Below are positions 1 through 8,943 of a DNA stretch of 64,000 nucleotides, piece by piece (position 1 is the first letter of the stretch; every line of letters starts with the position of its first letter). The notes beneath the pieces were generated by a model. It was not told the DNA's origin and searched no databases. It saw nothing but the letters and a program-made list of their open reading frames with translations. This DNA comes from Marinicella algicola (GTDB lineage Bacteria; Pseudomonadota; Gammaproteobacteria; Xanthomonadales; Marinicellaceae). A program made the translations under genes and the position numbers. The stretch covers positions 62,001 to 126,000 of the forward strand of contig NZ_JAQOMR010000002.1 of NCBI RefSeq assembly GCF_028401385.1. Direction: 5' to 3'.

Positions 1-67
1 ATTTCAAAAGTGCATCAATGTCGACAGGACTTGCCAGCTTAAATAGCGAAAAACACCGTGATTTCTT

Positions 68-939
68 CTATTTCGGCACTTTGCCGACATCACAACCGGC
101 CAGCATCGGCGCAGAAATTTCCGCGGCGGCCTGCAGCAACATCGGCAGATGCACATTCGTCAGCCGGTCGGCCGGAAGCATACCGGCATTTCCGCCAACG
201 CTGAGGGTGAAGATATCGCCAGTCACGGGCGCGCGAAGCACAACCCCGACCGCATTGTGGTTGGGAACCCATTCGCCAAACGCATCGGAATATCCGTTGC
301 GGGCAACGCGCTCGAGCACCGCCTCGAGCAACGGCTTTTCTCGTTTTCAAAGGTCTCGCCATAGCGGGCGGCAAGACTTGCGAAGACCTCCGCCCGCTCC
401 TCTGCCGACATGGAGGCCAGACAGGCGCGGCCCGGCGCCGTCTCGCAAACGGGAATGCGTGATCCGACATTCAGGTTCAGCGCAACGGCGCTCGGACGGC
501 GAACCAGTTCCACGAACATCATTTCCGTGCCGTCACGCACCGAAAGCGCCACGCCGCAATCGCCATTTTCGGCAATCCGGTCCATGTGACTACGCACCGC
601 TTCGATGAAGCCGAACCGGCCGACCGCCGAATAGCCAAGCGTCAGGACCTGGTTGGAGACCGCATATTTTCCATATTCGGGCAGATAGCGCAGATAGCCA
701 AGCCTGGTGAGCGTGCACAGAAGTCTCGAAACGGTCGTCTTGTGCAAACCGGTCCGCTCGACCACCGCCTGGGTTCCCAGAACATGATCTTCCGCCCGGA
801 AAACCCGCAGAATTGATATGCCGCGCGCAAGAGAGAGAACGAAGGGGCGCTCGTGACCGGTGGAAAAGTCGCCAGCATCCTGCCTGGGGCGCCCCCGTCG
901 CTTTCGATGCGGCTCATTCTCCCGGTCCGACTGGTTCAT
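68..939 (-). CDS. IclR-family transcriptional regulator (frame broken once)
   Basis: Winged-helix repressor or activator of the IclR family. The N-terminal HTH is seen around residues 45-100 (ERTGLHKTTVSRLL, then LGYLRYL), followed by the effector-binding GAF-like domain (VGSRIPVCETAPGRACLASM). The frame is lost at the four-T run 336-339 (AAAA on the coding strand). Adding one A joins the two halves through EKKPLLEAVLERVARNGY and gives a normal-length protein of about 290 residues ending at 68. It is the last of three same-strand genes after a ThDP enzyme and another IclR gene, so it may be co-transcribed and control that locus. The effector is unknown. Confidence 0.85.
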
Positions 940-1030
940 GCCACCTCCCAGGCCACTCTCCCGCCCGCGAGAACAACCGCGGTTGACCGATGTCCCTCAC
1001 CCGGATGAGGCTTGCGAAAACCGGACGCCT

Positions 1031-1876
1031 TCAGAGTACGCCGCGGGCGAGGTGCTCTATCTCGCGGGCCACATCCAGCAGCCGCGGCGCAAGGTCGTGC
1101 TCCAGCCGTTCATTGGTGACGATCGAGCGCAAGCCGCCGACATTGATGCCATAGACCGGATAGCCGTCCGTCCGACGCACCACAGTGCCGGCGGAATTGG
1201 CCTCAACGATCCAGTCGCCATCGCTGAGAGCGAAGCCGTTCTCCTTTGCAAAGGCGATTTGCGCCCGCGCCCTGGCTTCCACGGCCGGCCAGTTATCGCC
1301 GTAATTTCCCGAGACCGCGCTGATCTGCGCTTCCCGCTCCCTTTCCGGCAGCGCAGCAAGGAAGGCTCGGCCCATACCGGTGCAGATCAGCGGAATGCGC
1401 GAGCCGACACCAAGGCGGATCGCCATCGAAGCCTTGGTGCGGCAGGCCTCGATATAGATCATCTCATTGCCATCGGCGGTACCGAGATAGACACTGGCAT
1501 TGGCATATTCGGCAAGCGACTGCATGTAGGGCCGCGCAATATCGCGAATCTCCATCTGCGCCATCACGTCATAACCAAGCGTGAGAACGGCCGGCCCGAG
1601 CGAATAGCGCCCCACCTCCTCATCGTAATTGAGGTAGCCGAGCTCTGTGAGCGTAAACGTCAGCCGCGAGACAGTCGCCTTGGACAGCCCGACACGCGCG
1701 GCGATCTCGGCGTTACCGATCGGCCTGTTGTCAGGGCCAAATGCCTTGAGAACCGCCAGGCCACGCGCAAGGCCGGAATTAATCCTGTAGTCTTTTGTGC
1801 CGCTGGAAGCAGTCGGCGCTTGTCTTCTTCTGACCAAGGCAGTTTCCATCTCGGAGAGGCTCGAAAAACGAGACAT
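1031..1876 (-). CDS. IclR-family transcriptional regulator
   Basis: Intact IclR regulator of 281 residues. The wHTH (AARVGLSKATVSRLTFTL, then LGYL) is followed by the IclR ligand domain with the family pattern VGSRIPLICTGMGRAFLAAL. I place the start at the ATG at 1876 (MSRFSSLSEME); the open frame extends to 1978 but the extra residues look unlike the family, and 1849 is another option. It lies just downstream of the ThDP enzyme in the same direction, so translation may be coupled. Two adjacent IclR paralogues suggest duplicated control of the same catabolic locus. Confidence 0.85.
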   Translation of the reverse strand: MSRFSSLSEMETALVRRRQAPTASSGTKDYRINSGLARGLAVLKAFGPDNRPIGNAEIAARVGLSKATVSRLTFTLTELGYLNYDEEVGRYSLGPAVLTLGYDVMAQMEIRDIARPYMQSLAEYANASVYLGTADGNEMIYIEACRTKASMAIRLGVGSRIPLICTGMGRAFLAALPEREREAQISAVSGNYGDNWPAVEARARAQIAFAKENGFALSDGDWIVEANSAGTVVRRTDGYPVYGINVGGLRSIVTNERLEHDLAPRLLDVAREIEHLARGVL

Positions 1877-1979
1877 AGCCAGAAGAATGTCCAAATGCAA
1901 ACGTCGTGAAGGCAGGATCGTTCGTGCTGTCGTGCAACACGCCAACGTCTCGCTTCCCGCCTCCTGCGCCATCATCATC

Positions 1980-3674
1980 TCAACCCGCAGCCGGAGACCA
2001 GGCTTCCGGCGCGCGCGGATGGATATCCGTCACAACATCGACAAGCGCGGGTTTACGGGCCGCGATCGCGGCTTTCAGAACCGGCCCCAGATCCTCAGCG
2101 CGCTCCACGCGATAGCCGTCAACACCGAAAGTCTTGGCCAGCGCACAGAAATCCGTCGGACCGAACCGGTTGATCTCTTCGGGCGAACCTGAACGTCCCT
2201 CGTAAAACGAGGCAACCTTCGGCGTGCCCTGGCCAAAACCGGAATTGTTGTTGATCACGGTTACGACCGGAATGTTCCAGCGCCGCTGGGTTTCAAGTTC
2301 GCTCAGGTGATAGTAGAACGCCCCGTCGCCGGAAAAGCAGACCACCGGCCGCTCCGGCGCGCCGCATTGCGCGCCAAGCGCGGCGGGGAAGGCCCAGCCG
2401 AGCGAGCCGGCGGCCCTCAGATAGCTCTGGCCCGGATGCGGCAGATCCAGCATGGTGGCGGTCCAGATGCCGGAATAGCCGGTATCGGCCACCAGAATTG
2501 CATTTTCCGGCAGCGCCTCTGAAATGTCATGGCACAGGCGCTCGACCCTGAGCGGGGCCGCGTCCGAGCGCGTGGCGGGTTCCATGCCGCGCCGCCATTC
2601 GGCGACTTCCGCTGTCGCATGAGCGGCGAAATCCGCCCAGGCCGCGCGCGGTGTCACATGCGCGGCAAGCTCCGCCACAGCCTGGCGCGGGCACCCCCAG
2701 ACCGCCGTAACGCCGGGATAGTTGCGGCCGATTTCCTGACCATCGAGATCGATCTGAATGATCGCCGTTCCCTGTGCGGGCACGGTGTAATTATTGGTGG
2801 GCTGATCGCCGGCATGGCAGCCGATATAGATCACCAGGTCGGCCTCATGCACGAGCCGGTTTCCCGGCGGCGCGGAATAGGTGCCGACCGTACCGATATG
2901 CAGCGGATGGGTGGTCGGCACGATAGTGCGCCCGCCAAGCGAGGTCGCCACCGGAATACTGCAGGCTTCAGCGAAGGCGCGGATTTCGGCATGGGCCTCG
3001 ACCTGGATCGCCCCGGCGCCGACTACGATCACCGGTCGTTCGGCTTTTGCAAGCCGTTCGGCCGCCGCCTCGATCATCACCCGCGGTGCGACCGGGCGAT
3101 GGGCGGGGAGCCGGCCCAGCGCCGAATCCGGCAGAACGGATGACGGCACCATGCCCGTCTCGATGATCTCGCCGCCAAGCCCGTTCAGGTCCAGATGGAC
3201 GGGCCGGGGCGAACCATCCGTTGCCATGCGGAACGCCTGCGGCAGAAGATGGGGCAGTTCGCGCGCTTCGGCCACATCCATGCTGGCTTTGGTGACCGAT
3301 TGAAACAGAGGCGTATGCGGCACCTCCTGATAGGCGTTGCGGTGGCGCAGCATAGGCTCCTTGCGTCCCGTCAGCGCCACCACCGGCGCGCGGTGCAGAT
3401 AAGCGTCCTGAAGGCCTGCGGCAAGGTTCGCCGCGCCCACCGACTGACACATGCAGACCCCGACGCGATTGCTCGCCCGCGCATAGCCATCGGCCATGTA
3501 GACGGCGGATTTTTCGGAGTGAGCCAGAATGCGCTTGATGCCGAGCTGCTCCATCTCGACCAGAGTCGGACGCAGGATCGCATCCATGAAGAAGACATGG
3601 GTGACGCCGAGCGCCTCAAAGGATTCCGCGATATAGCGCGCGCCATTCCTGGCAGACTGACCGTTTTCCGACAT
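1980..3674 (-). CDS. ThDP-dependent enzyme, acetolactate synthase large-subunit family
   Basis: A 564-residue thiamine-diphosphate enzyme with the three usual domains. The N-terminal Pyr domain holds the cofactor-activating Glu (AHSEKSAVYMADGYA), then a central Rossmann domain, then the PP domain with the ThDP/Mg motif GDGAFYYHLSELET ending in NNN. Family members decarboxylate or ligate 2-oxo acids; the substrate here cannot be told. It stands outside any ilvBN setting and has no small subunit nearby, so a catabolic role is more likely than valine synthesis. The start is the ATG at 3674, preceded by AGAGGAG; an upstream in-frame extension would run through the operator palindrome. It is divergent from a LacI gene and heads a three-gene minus-strand unit. 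Confidence 0.85.
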   Translation of the reverse strand: MSENGQSARNGARYIAESFEALGVTHVFFMDAILRPTLVEMEQLGIKRILAHSEKSAVYMADGYARASNRVGVCMCQSVGAANLAAGLQDAYLHRAPVVALTGRKEPMLRHRNAYQEVPHTPLFQSVTKASMDVAEARELPHLLPQAFRMATDGSPRPVHLDLNGLGGEIIETGMVPSSVLPDSALGRLPAHRPVAPRVMIEAAAERLAKAERPVIVVGAGAIQVEAHAEIRAFAEACSIPVATSLGGRTIVPTTHPLHIGTVGTYSAPPGNRLVHEADLVIYIGCHAGDQPTNNYTVPAQGTAIIQIDLDGQEIGRNYPGVTAVWGCPRQAVAELAAHVTPRAAWADFAAHATAEVAEWRRGMEPATRSDAAPLRVERLCHDISEALPENAILVADTGYSGIWTATMLDLPHPGQSYLRAAGSLGWAFPAALGAQCGAPERPVVCFSGDGAFYYHLSELETQRRWNIPVVTVINNNSGFGQGTPKVASFYEGRSGSPEEINRFGPTDFCALAKTFGVDGYRVERAEDLGPVLKAAIAARKPALVDVVTDIHPRAPEAWSPAAG

Positions 3675-3691
3675 ATCGTTTCTCTCCTCTA

Positions 3692-3711
3692 TTTTGAAAG
3701 CGCTTTCAAAA
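3692..3711. promoter_or_regulatory. LacI-family operator, perfect 20-bp palindrome
   Basis: TTTTGAAAGCGCTTTCAAAA is a perfect inverted repeat with a central CG, the hallmark of LacI-family operators. It lies 18 bp upstream of the ThDP enzyme start and in the region shared with the divergent LacI gene at 3877, so repression of the minus-strand unit by that LacI protein is the natural reading. Confidence 0.7.
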
Positions 3712-3876
3712 ATCAAGATTTTCACAATTTTCGTTGAAATTCAATATCGATAAAGAATATTTTCAAAATTTAGTATAGAAAATGAATTCGTTTGCAATTG
3801 ACGGTCACAACGCTACTATCGCAACCGGAGACCTGAAACGAAGCGAAAGTACTGAGCCGTGCCCCGGAAGGATGAC

Positions 3877-4882
3877 ATGCAGCTCGCTGGCAAGCGGGTG
3901 AGAATGGAAGAGGTCGCCCGGGTCGCGGGCGTCTCGCTTGCCACGGTATCGCGTGCGCTCAAGGCGCCCGAAACAGTCTCGAAGAAACGTCTGGCGCTTG
4001 TCCGGGAGGCGACCGAGCGCCTCGGCTATGCCCCGAACCGGATCGCGGGTAGCCTTGCGGGCACCCGCTCGCCACTGATCGGCGTGATCGTTCCCAGTCT
4101 GACCAACTCATTCTTCGCCGCAACACTCGACCGGATGTCGACCATTCTCGAGGATGCCGGCTATCAGCTAATGATCGGCCAGCATGATTATGACATCGCG
4201 CGCGAGGAGCGGATCGTCACCGCCTTTGCCAGCTGGAACCCGGCAGCCCTGGTGGTAACCGGGCGCGACCATACGCGCGGCACTGTCGGCATGTTGAGCG
4301 CGGCGGACTGCCCGGTGGTGGAGATGTGGGACCATGACGAGCGCCCGATCGACAGTGCGATCGGCTTCAGCAATCGCCGTGCCGGGCAACTGGCGGGACG
4401 CTATTTTGCCGAGAAGGGCTTTGAAAAAGTCGCCTATGTCGGCGCGATCCTTGAAAGCGACCAGCGCGCGGCGGCCCGCGCCAAAGGCTTTGCGGAGGGG
4501 TTCGCCGCTGGCAGCCGACAGCGCCCCTGATCATCACGGCAAGCGGGCGCGACATCGCCGAAGGCGGCACCGCTCTCGGCGAGATTCTTGCAGCCGCGCC
4601 AAAAACGCAGGCCGTCGCCTTTTCCGGCGACATGCTCGCCGTCGGGGCAATGTTCGAGGCGGAACGAAGGGGGCTTCGCATACCCGCCGATATCGCCTTG
4701 CTGGGCTATGGCGATCTCGACATCGCGGCCTGCACCAACCCGCCGCTTTCAACAATCCGCCCGCCGCACGAACAGATCGGCCGAGCCGTGGCGGAACATA
4801 TTCTCGAAAGGATAGGCAATGGCGACGCGGAGCGGAAAACCTCGATCTCGGCGTTGAACTGATCGTGCGCGCCACGGCTTGA
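3877..4882 (+). CDS. LacI-family transcriptional regulator (frame broken twice)
   Basis: DNA-binding repressor with a LacI HTH at the N-terminus (EEVARVAGVSLATVSRALK) and a periplasmic-binding-protein-like effector domain (GVIVPSLTNSFFAATLDRM; later FSGDMLAVGAMFEAERRG). The start is the ATG at 3877 with AAGGATGAC before it; a GTG at 3859 is possible. The frame is lost at CCCC 4524-4527 and again at AAAA 4836-4839. Restoring one base at each site gives 335 residues ending in the family-typical LGVELIVRATA. It precedes a dehydrogenase and an SDR on the same strand and faces the ThDP enzyme. Confidence 0.85.
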
Positions 4883-4913
4883 CGGAAGACAAGACAAAAG
4901 GGAGGGAGGCCCG

Positions 4914-5824
4914 ATGTCGATAGAAAAAGTTGCCGTGATCGGCGCCGGCACCATGGGCCACGCGCTGGCGCTGGTGCATGCGCTGGGCGGATGCCGGGTG
5001 ATGCTGCATGATGCCGAAGCCACGGTCCTGGCGCGCGCGCCGGCGCTTATCGCAACAGCCTGCGACACGCTTTGCGAGGCCGGAACGATATCGCCACATG
5101 AAGCCGAAGCCGCGCGCAACCGCGTCCACCTTGCCGACAAGCTCGAACAGGCTGTCGCGGAGGCAGATCTGATCGTCGAGGCTGTGGTGGAAAAGGCCGA
5201 GGTGAAGCGCGCCGTCTTCGAGGAGGTTGACCGTTTCGCCCCCGCCTCGACCATCATCGCCTCCAACACGTCCTATCTCGATATCTTTCCCCTGATCCCG
5301 GCTTCACGGCAGGAAAACGCGGCAATCGCGCATTGGTATTCGCCCCCTATATTGTCGATCTGGTGGATATCGCACCGGGACCTTCGACCGCACCACAGGT
5401 GATTGAGACATTGCGCGCGCTCTACGAAGGGTTCGGCAAGGCGCCTCTGGTATTTGACCGTCTGGTGCCCGGCTACATCGCCAATCGGCTGCAGGCCGCA
5501 CTCAATCTCGAATGCCTGCGCATGATCGACGAGGGCTGGGCATGCGCTGCCGATATCGACTTTTCCATCGAACACGGCCTGATCCATCGCCTCGCCCTGC
5601 TCGGCCATATGCGCAAGATGGACTACACCGGACTTGAAATGATACGCAACGGGCTTGCCACGCGCACCTATCGGCCGCCCGAAAACACCGGGCACAGCCC
5701 CGCTCTCGCCCGCCTCATCGACGAGGGAAGAACCGGCGTTCGGGCCGGCGCCGGCTTCTACGACTACGGTGACGAACCGGTGGAGGATCTGCTGCACCAG
5801 CGCGATCTCGACCTTTGCGATTGA
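4914..5824 (+). CDS. 3-hydroxyacyl-CoA dehydrogenase family NAD enzyme (frame broken once)
   Basis: NAD-dependent 3-hydroxyacyl-CoA dehydrogenase-like protein. The N-terminal Rossmann fold carries GAGTMGHALA, and the acidic residue at the end of the second strand is the Asp in LHDAE. The catalytic region reads NTSYLDIFPL then AHWYSPP; the C-terminal helical domain follows (DRLVPGYIANRLQAALN, GAGFYDYG). The frame breaks in CCCCC 5343-5347; one more C joins HWYSPP to YIVDLVDIAPG and gives 303 residues. The family also includes gulonate and hydroxyisobutyrate-type enzymes, so a CoA substrate is not proved. It sits between the LacI gene and an SDR, probably as one operon. Confidence 0.8.
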
Positions 5825-5838
5825 AAAAATGCTTTCAA
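5821..5838. promoter_or_regulatory. possible LacI half-operator before the SDR
   Basis: TTGAAAAAATGCTTTCAA contains an exact copy of one arm (GCTTTCAA) of the palindrome at 3692-3711 but the other arm is degenerate. It overlaps the stop of the upstream gene. Weak; may be chance. Confidence 0.25.
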
Positions 5839-5857
5839 ACATAACGGGAGGACAGGA

Positions 5858-6619
5858 ATGATCAGAGCCGATCTGACAGGAAAGCGCGCACTGGTGACGG
5901 GTGGCGCTTCGGGCATCGGGCTGGCGACGGTGACGATGCTGGCCGAAATGGGAGCCCAGGTGGCGATAAACCATCTGGAAGGAGATCCGGCCGGCCCGGC
6001 CAAGGTCTCCGAGTTGCAGGCAAAGGGGCTGGATGTAATCGCAGCTCCCGGCAATATCTCGATCCCCGGCAATGCCGAAGCCATGATCGAAACCGCTGTC
6101 GATGCCATGGGCGGGCTCGATTATCTCGTCAACAATGCCGGCACATCCGGAACGCAGGACAAGATCCCTCCCTCCGATCTCGACAAGATGACAGAGGATT
6201 TCTGGCAGCTTCTCATCGGTACCAATCTGATCGGCCCGTTTCGCTGCGCCCATGCCGCAGCGCCATCGCTGAAGCAGAGCCGTGGCGCGATCGTCAACAT
6301 GACCTCAATCGCCGGTATGGGCCAGCAGGGCAGCTCGATCGCCTATGCCGCCAGCAAATCCGGGCTTGTCAGCCTGACCCGGAGCCTGGCGCGCGGCCTT
6401 GCGCCGGACGTGCGGGTCAATGCGGTCGCCCCCGGCCAGACCCGGACGCCCTGGACCGACGACTGGCCGGAAGAACGCAAGCAATGGGCCCGCGATCTCG
6501 CCGTCTTGAAACGCCGCTCCGAGCCGGAAGACATTGCCGAAGCCGTGCTCTATCTCTGCGCAGGGGCCAGCATGGTGACCGGACATGTTCTGGTGGTCGA
6601 TGGCGGCATGACACTGTAG
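5858..6619 (+). CDS. short-chain dehydrogenase/reductase (SDR)
   Basis: Classical SDR of 253 residues. The NAD(P)-binding TGGASGIG is near the N-terminus, NNAG lies in the middle, the catalytic Ser is in NMTSIAG and the catalytic YAASK follows, with the family tail MVTGHVLVVDGGMTL. It interconverts an alcohol and a ketone; the substrate is unknown. GGGAGG precedes the ATG. It is the third gene of the LacI-led operon. Together with the ThDP enzyme and the dehydrogenase it suggests catabolism of a hydroxy or oxo acid, which is inference. Confidence 0.9.
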   Translation: MIRADLTGKRALVTGGASGIGLATVTMLAEMGAQVAINHLEGDPAGPAKVSELQAKGLDVIAAPGNISIPGNAEAMIETAVDAMGGLDYLVNNAGTSGTQDKIPPSDLDKMTEDFWQLLIGTNLIGPFRCAHAAAPSLKQSRGAIVNMTSIAGMGQQGSSIAYAASKSGLVSLTRSLARGLAPDVRVNAVAPGQTRTPWTDDWPEERKQWARDLAVLKRRSEPEDIAEAVLYLCAGASMVTGHVLVVDGGMTL

Positions 6620-6689
6620 TGAAAACGCGGTCAGGCGATATCGCCTGACCGCAGAACGCGCCGCAGCCGTTTATATCAAGGACCAATAA

Positions 6690-7775
6690 TCAGGCCGCCT
6701 TGGCAAAGCGCTTGAGATGGTCGGCGCGGTTGCCGCCGGTCTGGGTGAGGACCAGAAGGCGCTTGACCATGTGGCCGACGGGAAGCTCATCGGTGACGCC
6801 CATGCCGCCGTGAAGCTGAACCGCATCACGCAACACCGCGCGCGCCGCGTCCGAAACCTTCACCCGGGCCGCCGAGACCAGTTTCGCGCGAAATGCCGTG
6901 TCATCGCTCTCCATGGCTTCGGCGGCCAGCAGAACCATCGAGCGGACCTCCTCGCAGGCGATGAACATGTCGGCCATTCTATGCTGCACGACCTGGAACC
7001 GGCCAATCGCCCGGCCGAACTGTTCGCGCATCTTGACATAGTCCAGCGTCGCCTTGTGCAGAGCGTCGATCACGCCGGAAGTTTCGGCAAGCGTGCCAAC
7101 CAGCGCCAGATCGGCACCGAATTCCAGCGCCGCGTCGCAATCGAAAATCGCCTCGACAGCCGGCAGCGTCACATCGTCGAAAAACACCTGCGCGGCGGCC
7201 TGGCCATCAACCAGCCGGCATGGCGTCACCGATACGGCTCCCGCAGGGACGCGCGCCAGAAGACGTGTTCCGTCCAGTTCGGCAACCACCCACAATGCAG
7301 TTGCGGCGGCCGCGCCGATCACGGCGGGAGAAGCGCCCGACAAAACGAGATCATCACCCGTCCGGCGGGCCGCGATTGGCGCGCCTTCCCGGCCCGCGAC
7401 AACGACCTCGATCGCCTCGCCGGCAAGAACGGGCGCAAGTTTTTCCGCCGCGTCATCAGGCGCCAGAGCACGGGCCAGCATGGCGGCACAGCCGAGGCTT
7501 ACAGCGCCGACCGGCTCCAGGATCAGGCCTGCCCCCAGCACCTCCATCAGCGGCACGATCTGCACCGGCGTCAGACCGAGCCCGCCCGCTTCCTCCGGAA
7601 CGCAGGCCATCAGCCAGCCGAGTTCGGCCATTTCGGCCCAGTGCCGCGGCACATCGCCGGGCGCGGCCGAAAGCGCCTTCACGCGTTTTTCCAGCGCGTA
7701 GTGATCGGCAACGAACCGCTCTGCCGTATCCTTCAGCAGTTGCGCTTCTTCTGTCGGAAGATCGAAACGTATCAT
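6690..7775 (-). CDS. acyl-CoA dehydrogenase, short subunit type
   Basis: FAD-dependent acyl-CoA dehydrogenase family member of 361 residues: an N-terminal helical domain (EEAQLLKDTAERFVADHYAL), a central beta domain and a C-terminal helical domain (MREQFGRAIGRFQVVQHRMADM; LHGGMGVTDE). The start is the ATG at 7775; the upstream in-frame extension belongs to the neighbouring gene. It lies 11 bp after the larger acyl-CoA dehydrogenase. Such side-by-side, dissimilar pairs commonly form heteromeric enzymes, as in bacterial steroid side-chain oxidation. It is the last gene of the ligase-led operon. Confidence 0.88.
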   Translation of the reverse strand: MIRFDLPTEEAQLLKDTAERFVADHYALEKRVKALSAAPGDVPRHWAEMAELGWLMACVPEEAGGLGLTPVQIVPLMEVLGAGLILEPVGAVSLGCAAMLARALAPDDAAEKLAPVLAGEAIEVVVAGREGAPIAARRTGDDLVLSGASPAVIGAAAATALWVVAELDGTRLLARVPAGAVSVTPCRLVDGQAAAQVFFDDVTLPAVEAIFDCDAALEFGADLALVGTLAETSGVIDALHKATLDYVKMREQFGRAIGRFQVVQHRMADMFIACEEVRSMVLLAAEAMESDDTAFRAKLVSAARVKVSDAARAVLRDAVQLHGGMGVTDELPVGHMVKRLLVLTQTGGNRADHLKRFAKAA

Positions 7776-7786
7776 GCTCTTGTCCC

Positions 7787-8943
7787 TCAAAGCCCCAGAA
7801 CCTGGCCGGCCAGGATGCTGCGCTGGATTTCGTTGCTGCCGCCATAGATCGACAGTTTCCGCCAGTTCAGGAACTGATAGGCGACATTTGAAAACAGCGC
7901 GTCGGCGCAATCGCTGGCGCTTTCGGGCAGGGCGGCGGGGCCGGCGATATCCAGCATCAGTTCTGTCAGCCCCTGCTGCACTTCGGTGCCCCGCACCTTC
8001 AACAGCGAGGTTTCAGCGCCAAGCGTGCGGCCCGCCTCGGCAGCCGCCAGAAGCCGCAACGTGGTGGCTTCGATCGCCATGATATCGACCTCGAAACCGG
8101 CTAGCCGCGCGGAAATCTCTGGATCATCGACCATCGCGACGGCCCCGGCCATCTCCCGCACGCGCGACAGAAGGTGCTTCGAACGTCCGACGCCGCCAAT
8201 GCCCAGCCGTTCGTGCTCAAGCAGCGCCTTGGCATAAGTCCAACCCTTGTTAAGCTCGCCGACGACCAGATCATCGGGAACAAAGACATTGTCGAGGAAG
8301 ATTTCGTTGACCTCGTCGGTCCCGTCCATCAGCCGGATCGGGCGGCGCGAAACGCCGGGTGCGGACATGTCGATCAGCATCATCGAAATGCCCTGCTGCT
8401 TCTTGACCTCGGGATCGGTGCGCACGAGGCAGAAAATCCAGTTGGCATATTGCGCATAGGTGGTCCAGGTCTTCGAGCCGGAGACGAGCCAGCCGCCATC
8501 GATCCTGACGGCGCGCGTGCGTAGCGAGGCGAGGTCGGAGCCGGCGCCCGGCTCGCTGAAGCCCTGGCACCACCAGTCCTCACAGGAGAGAATGCGCGGC
8601 AGGAAACGCTTCTGCTGTTCGGTATTGCCGAAGCGGATGAGGATCGGGCCGATCATCTTCAGCCCGAAACCGGGCAGCGGCGGCGTGTGCAGTCGAAAAA
8701 CTCCTCGTCGGCAATCAGCCGCTGCCGCGCGGTCCAGTCGGGGCCGCCATGTTCTTTCGGCCAGCCCGGCGCCACCCAGCCCTTGCGATGCATGCTTTGG
8801 TGCCAGCGCACGAAATCCTCGCGCGCAAGCGGGCTGCCCCGCGACACTTTCGCCCGGGTCGAGGGATCGAGTTCTGCTTCAACGAAAGACCGGATTTCCG
8901 CGCGAAAGGCGGTATCCTCGGGTGCGTTGAGAAGATCGGTCAC
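7787..8943 (-). CDS. acyl-CoA dehydrogenase (frame broken once)
   Basis: Acyl-CoA dehydrogenase, 385 residues after repair. Signature segments are WCQGFSEPGAGSDLASLRT (FAD/substrate region), SGSKTWTTYAQYA and a C-terminus reading WRKLSIYGGSNEIQRSILA. The GTG start at 8943 overlaps the stop of the CoA ligase (GTGA). The frame is lost near 8690; one added base gives the expected DLHTPPLPGFGLKMIGPIL. With the adjacent shorter paralogue it likely forms a two-subunit dehydrogenase introducing an alpha-beta double bond in an acyl-CoA supplied by the ligase. Confidence 0.85.

Noticed and set aside
860..1909. A 349-codon plus-strand open frame
   Set aside because: Mirror of the IclR gene at 1031-1876; no motif on the plus strand.
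5821..5838. Second LacI operator before the SDR
   Set aside because: Only one arm matches the 3692-3711 palindrome, so it is kept as a weak feature and not as a finding.
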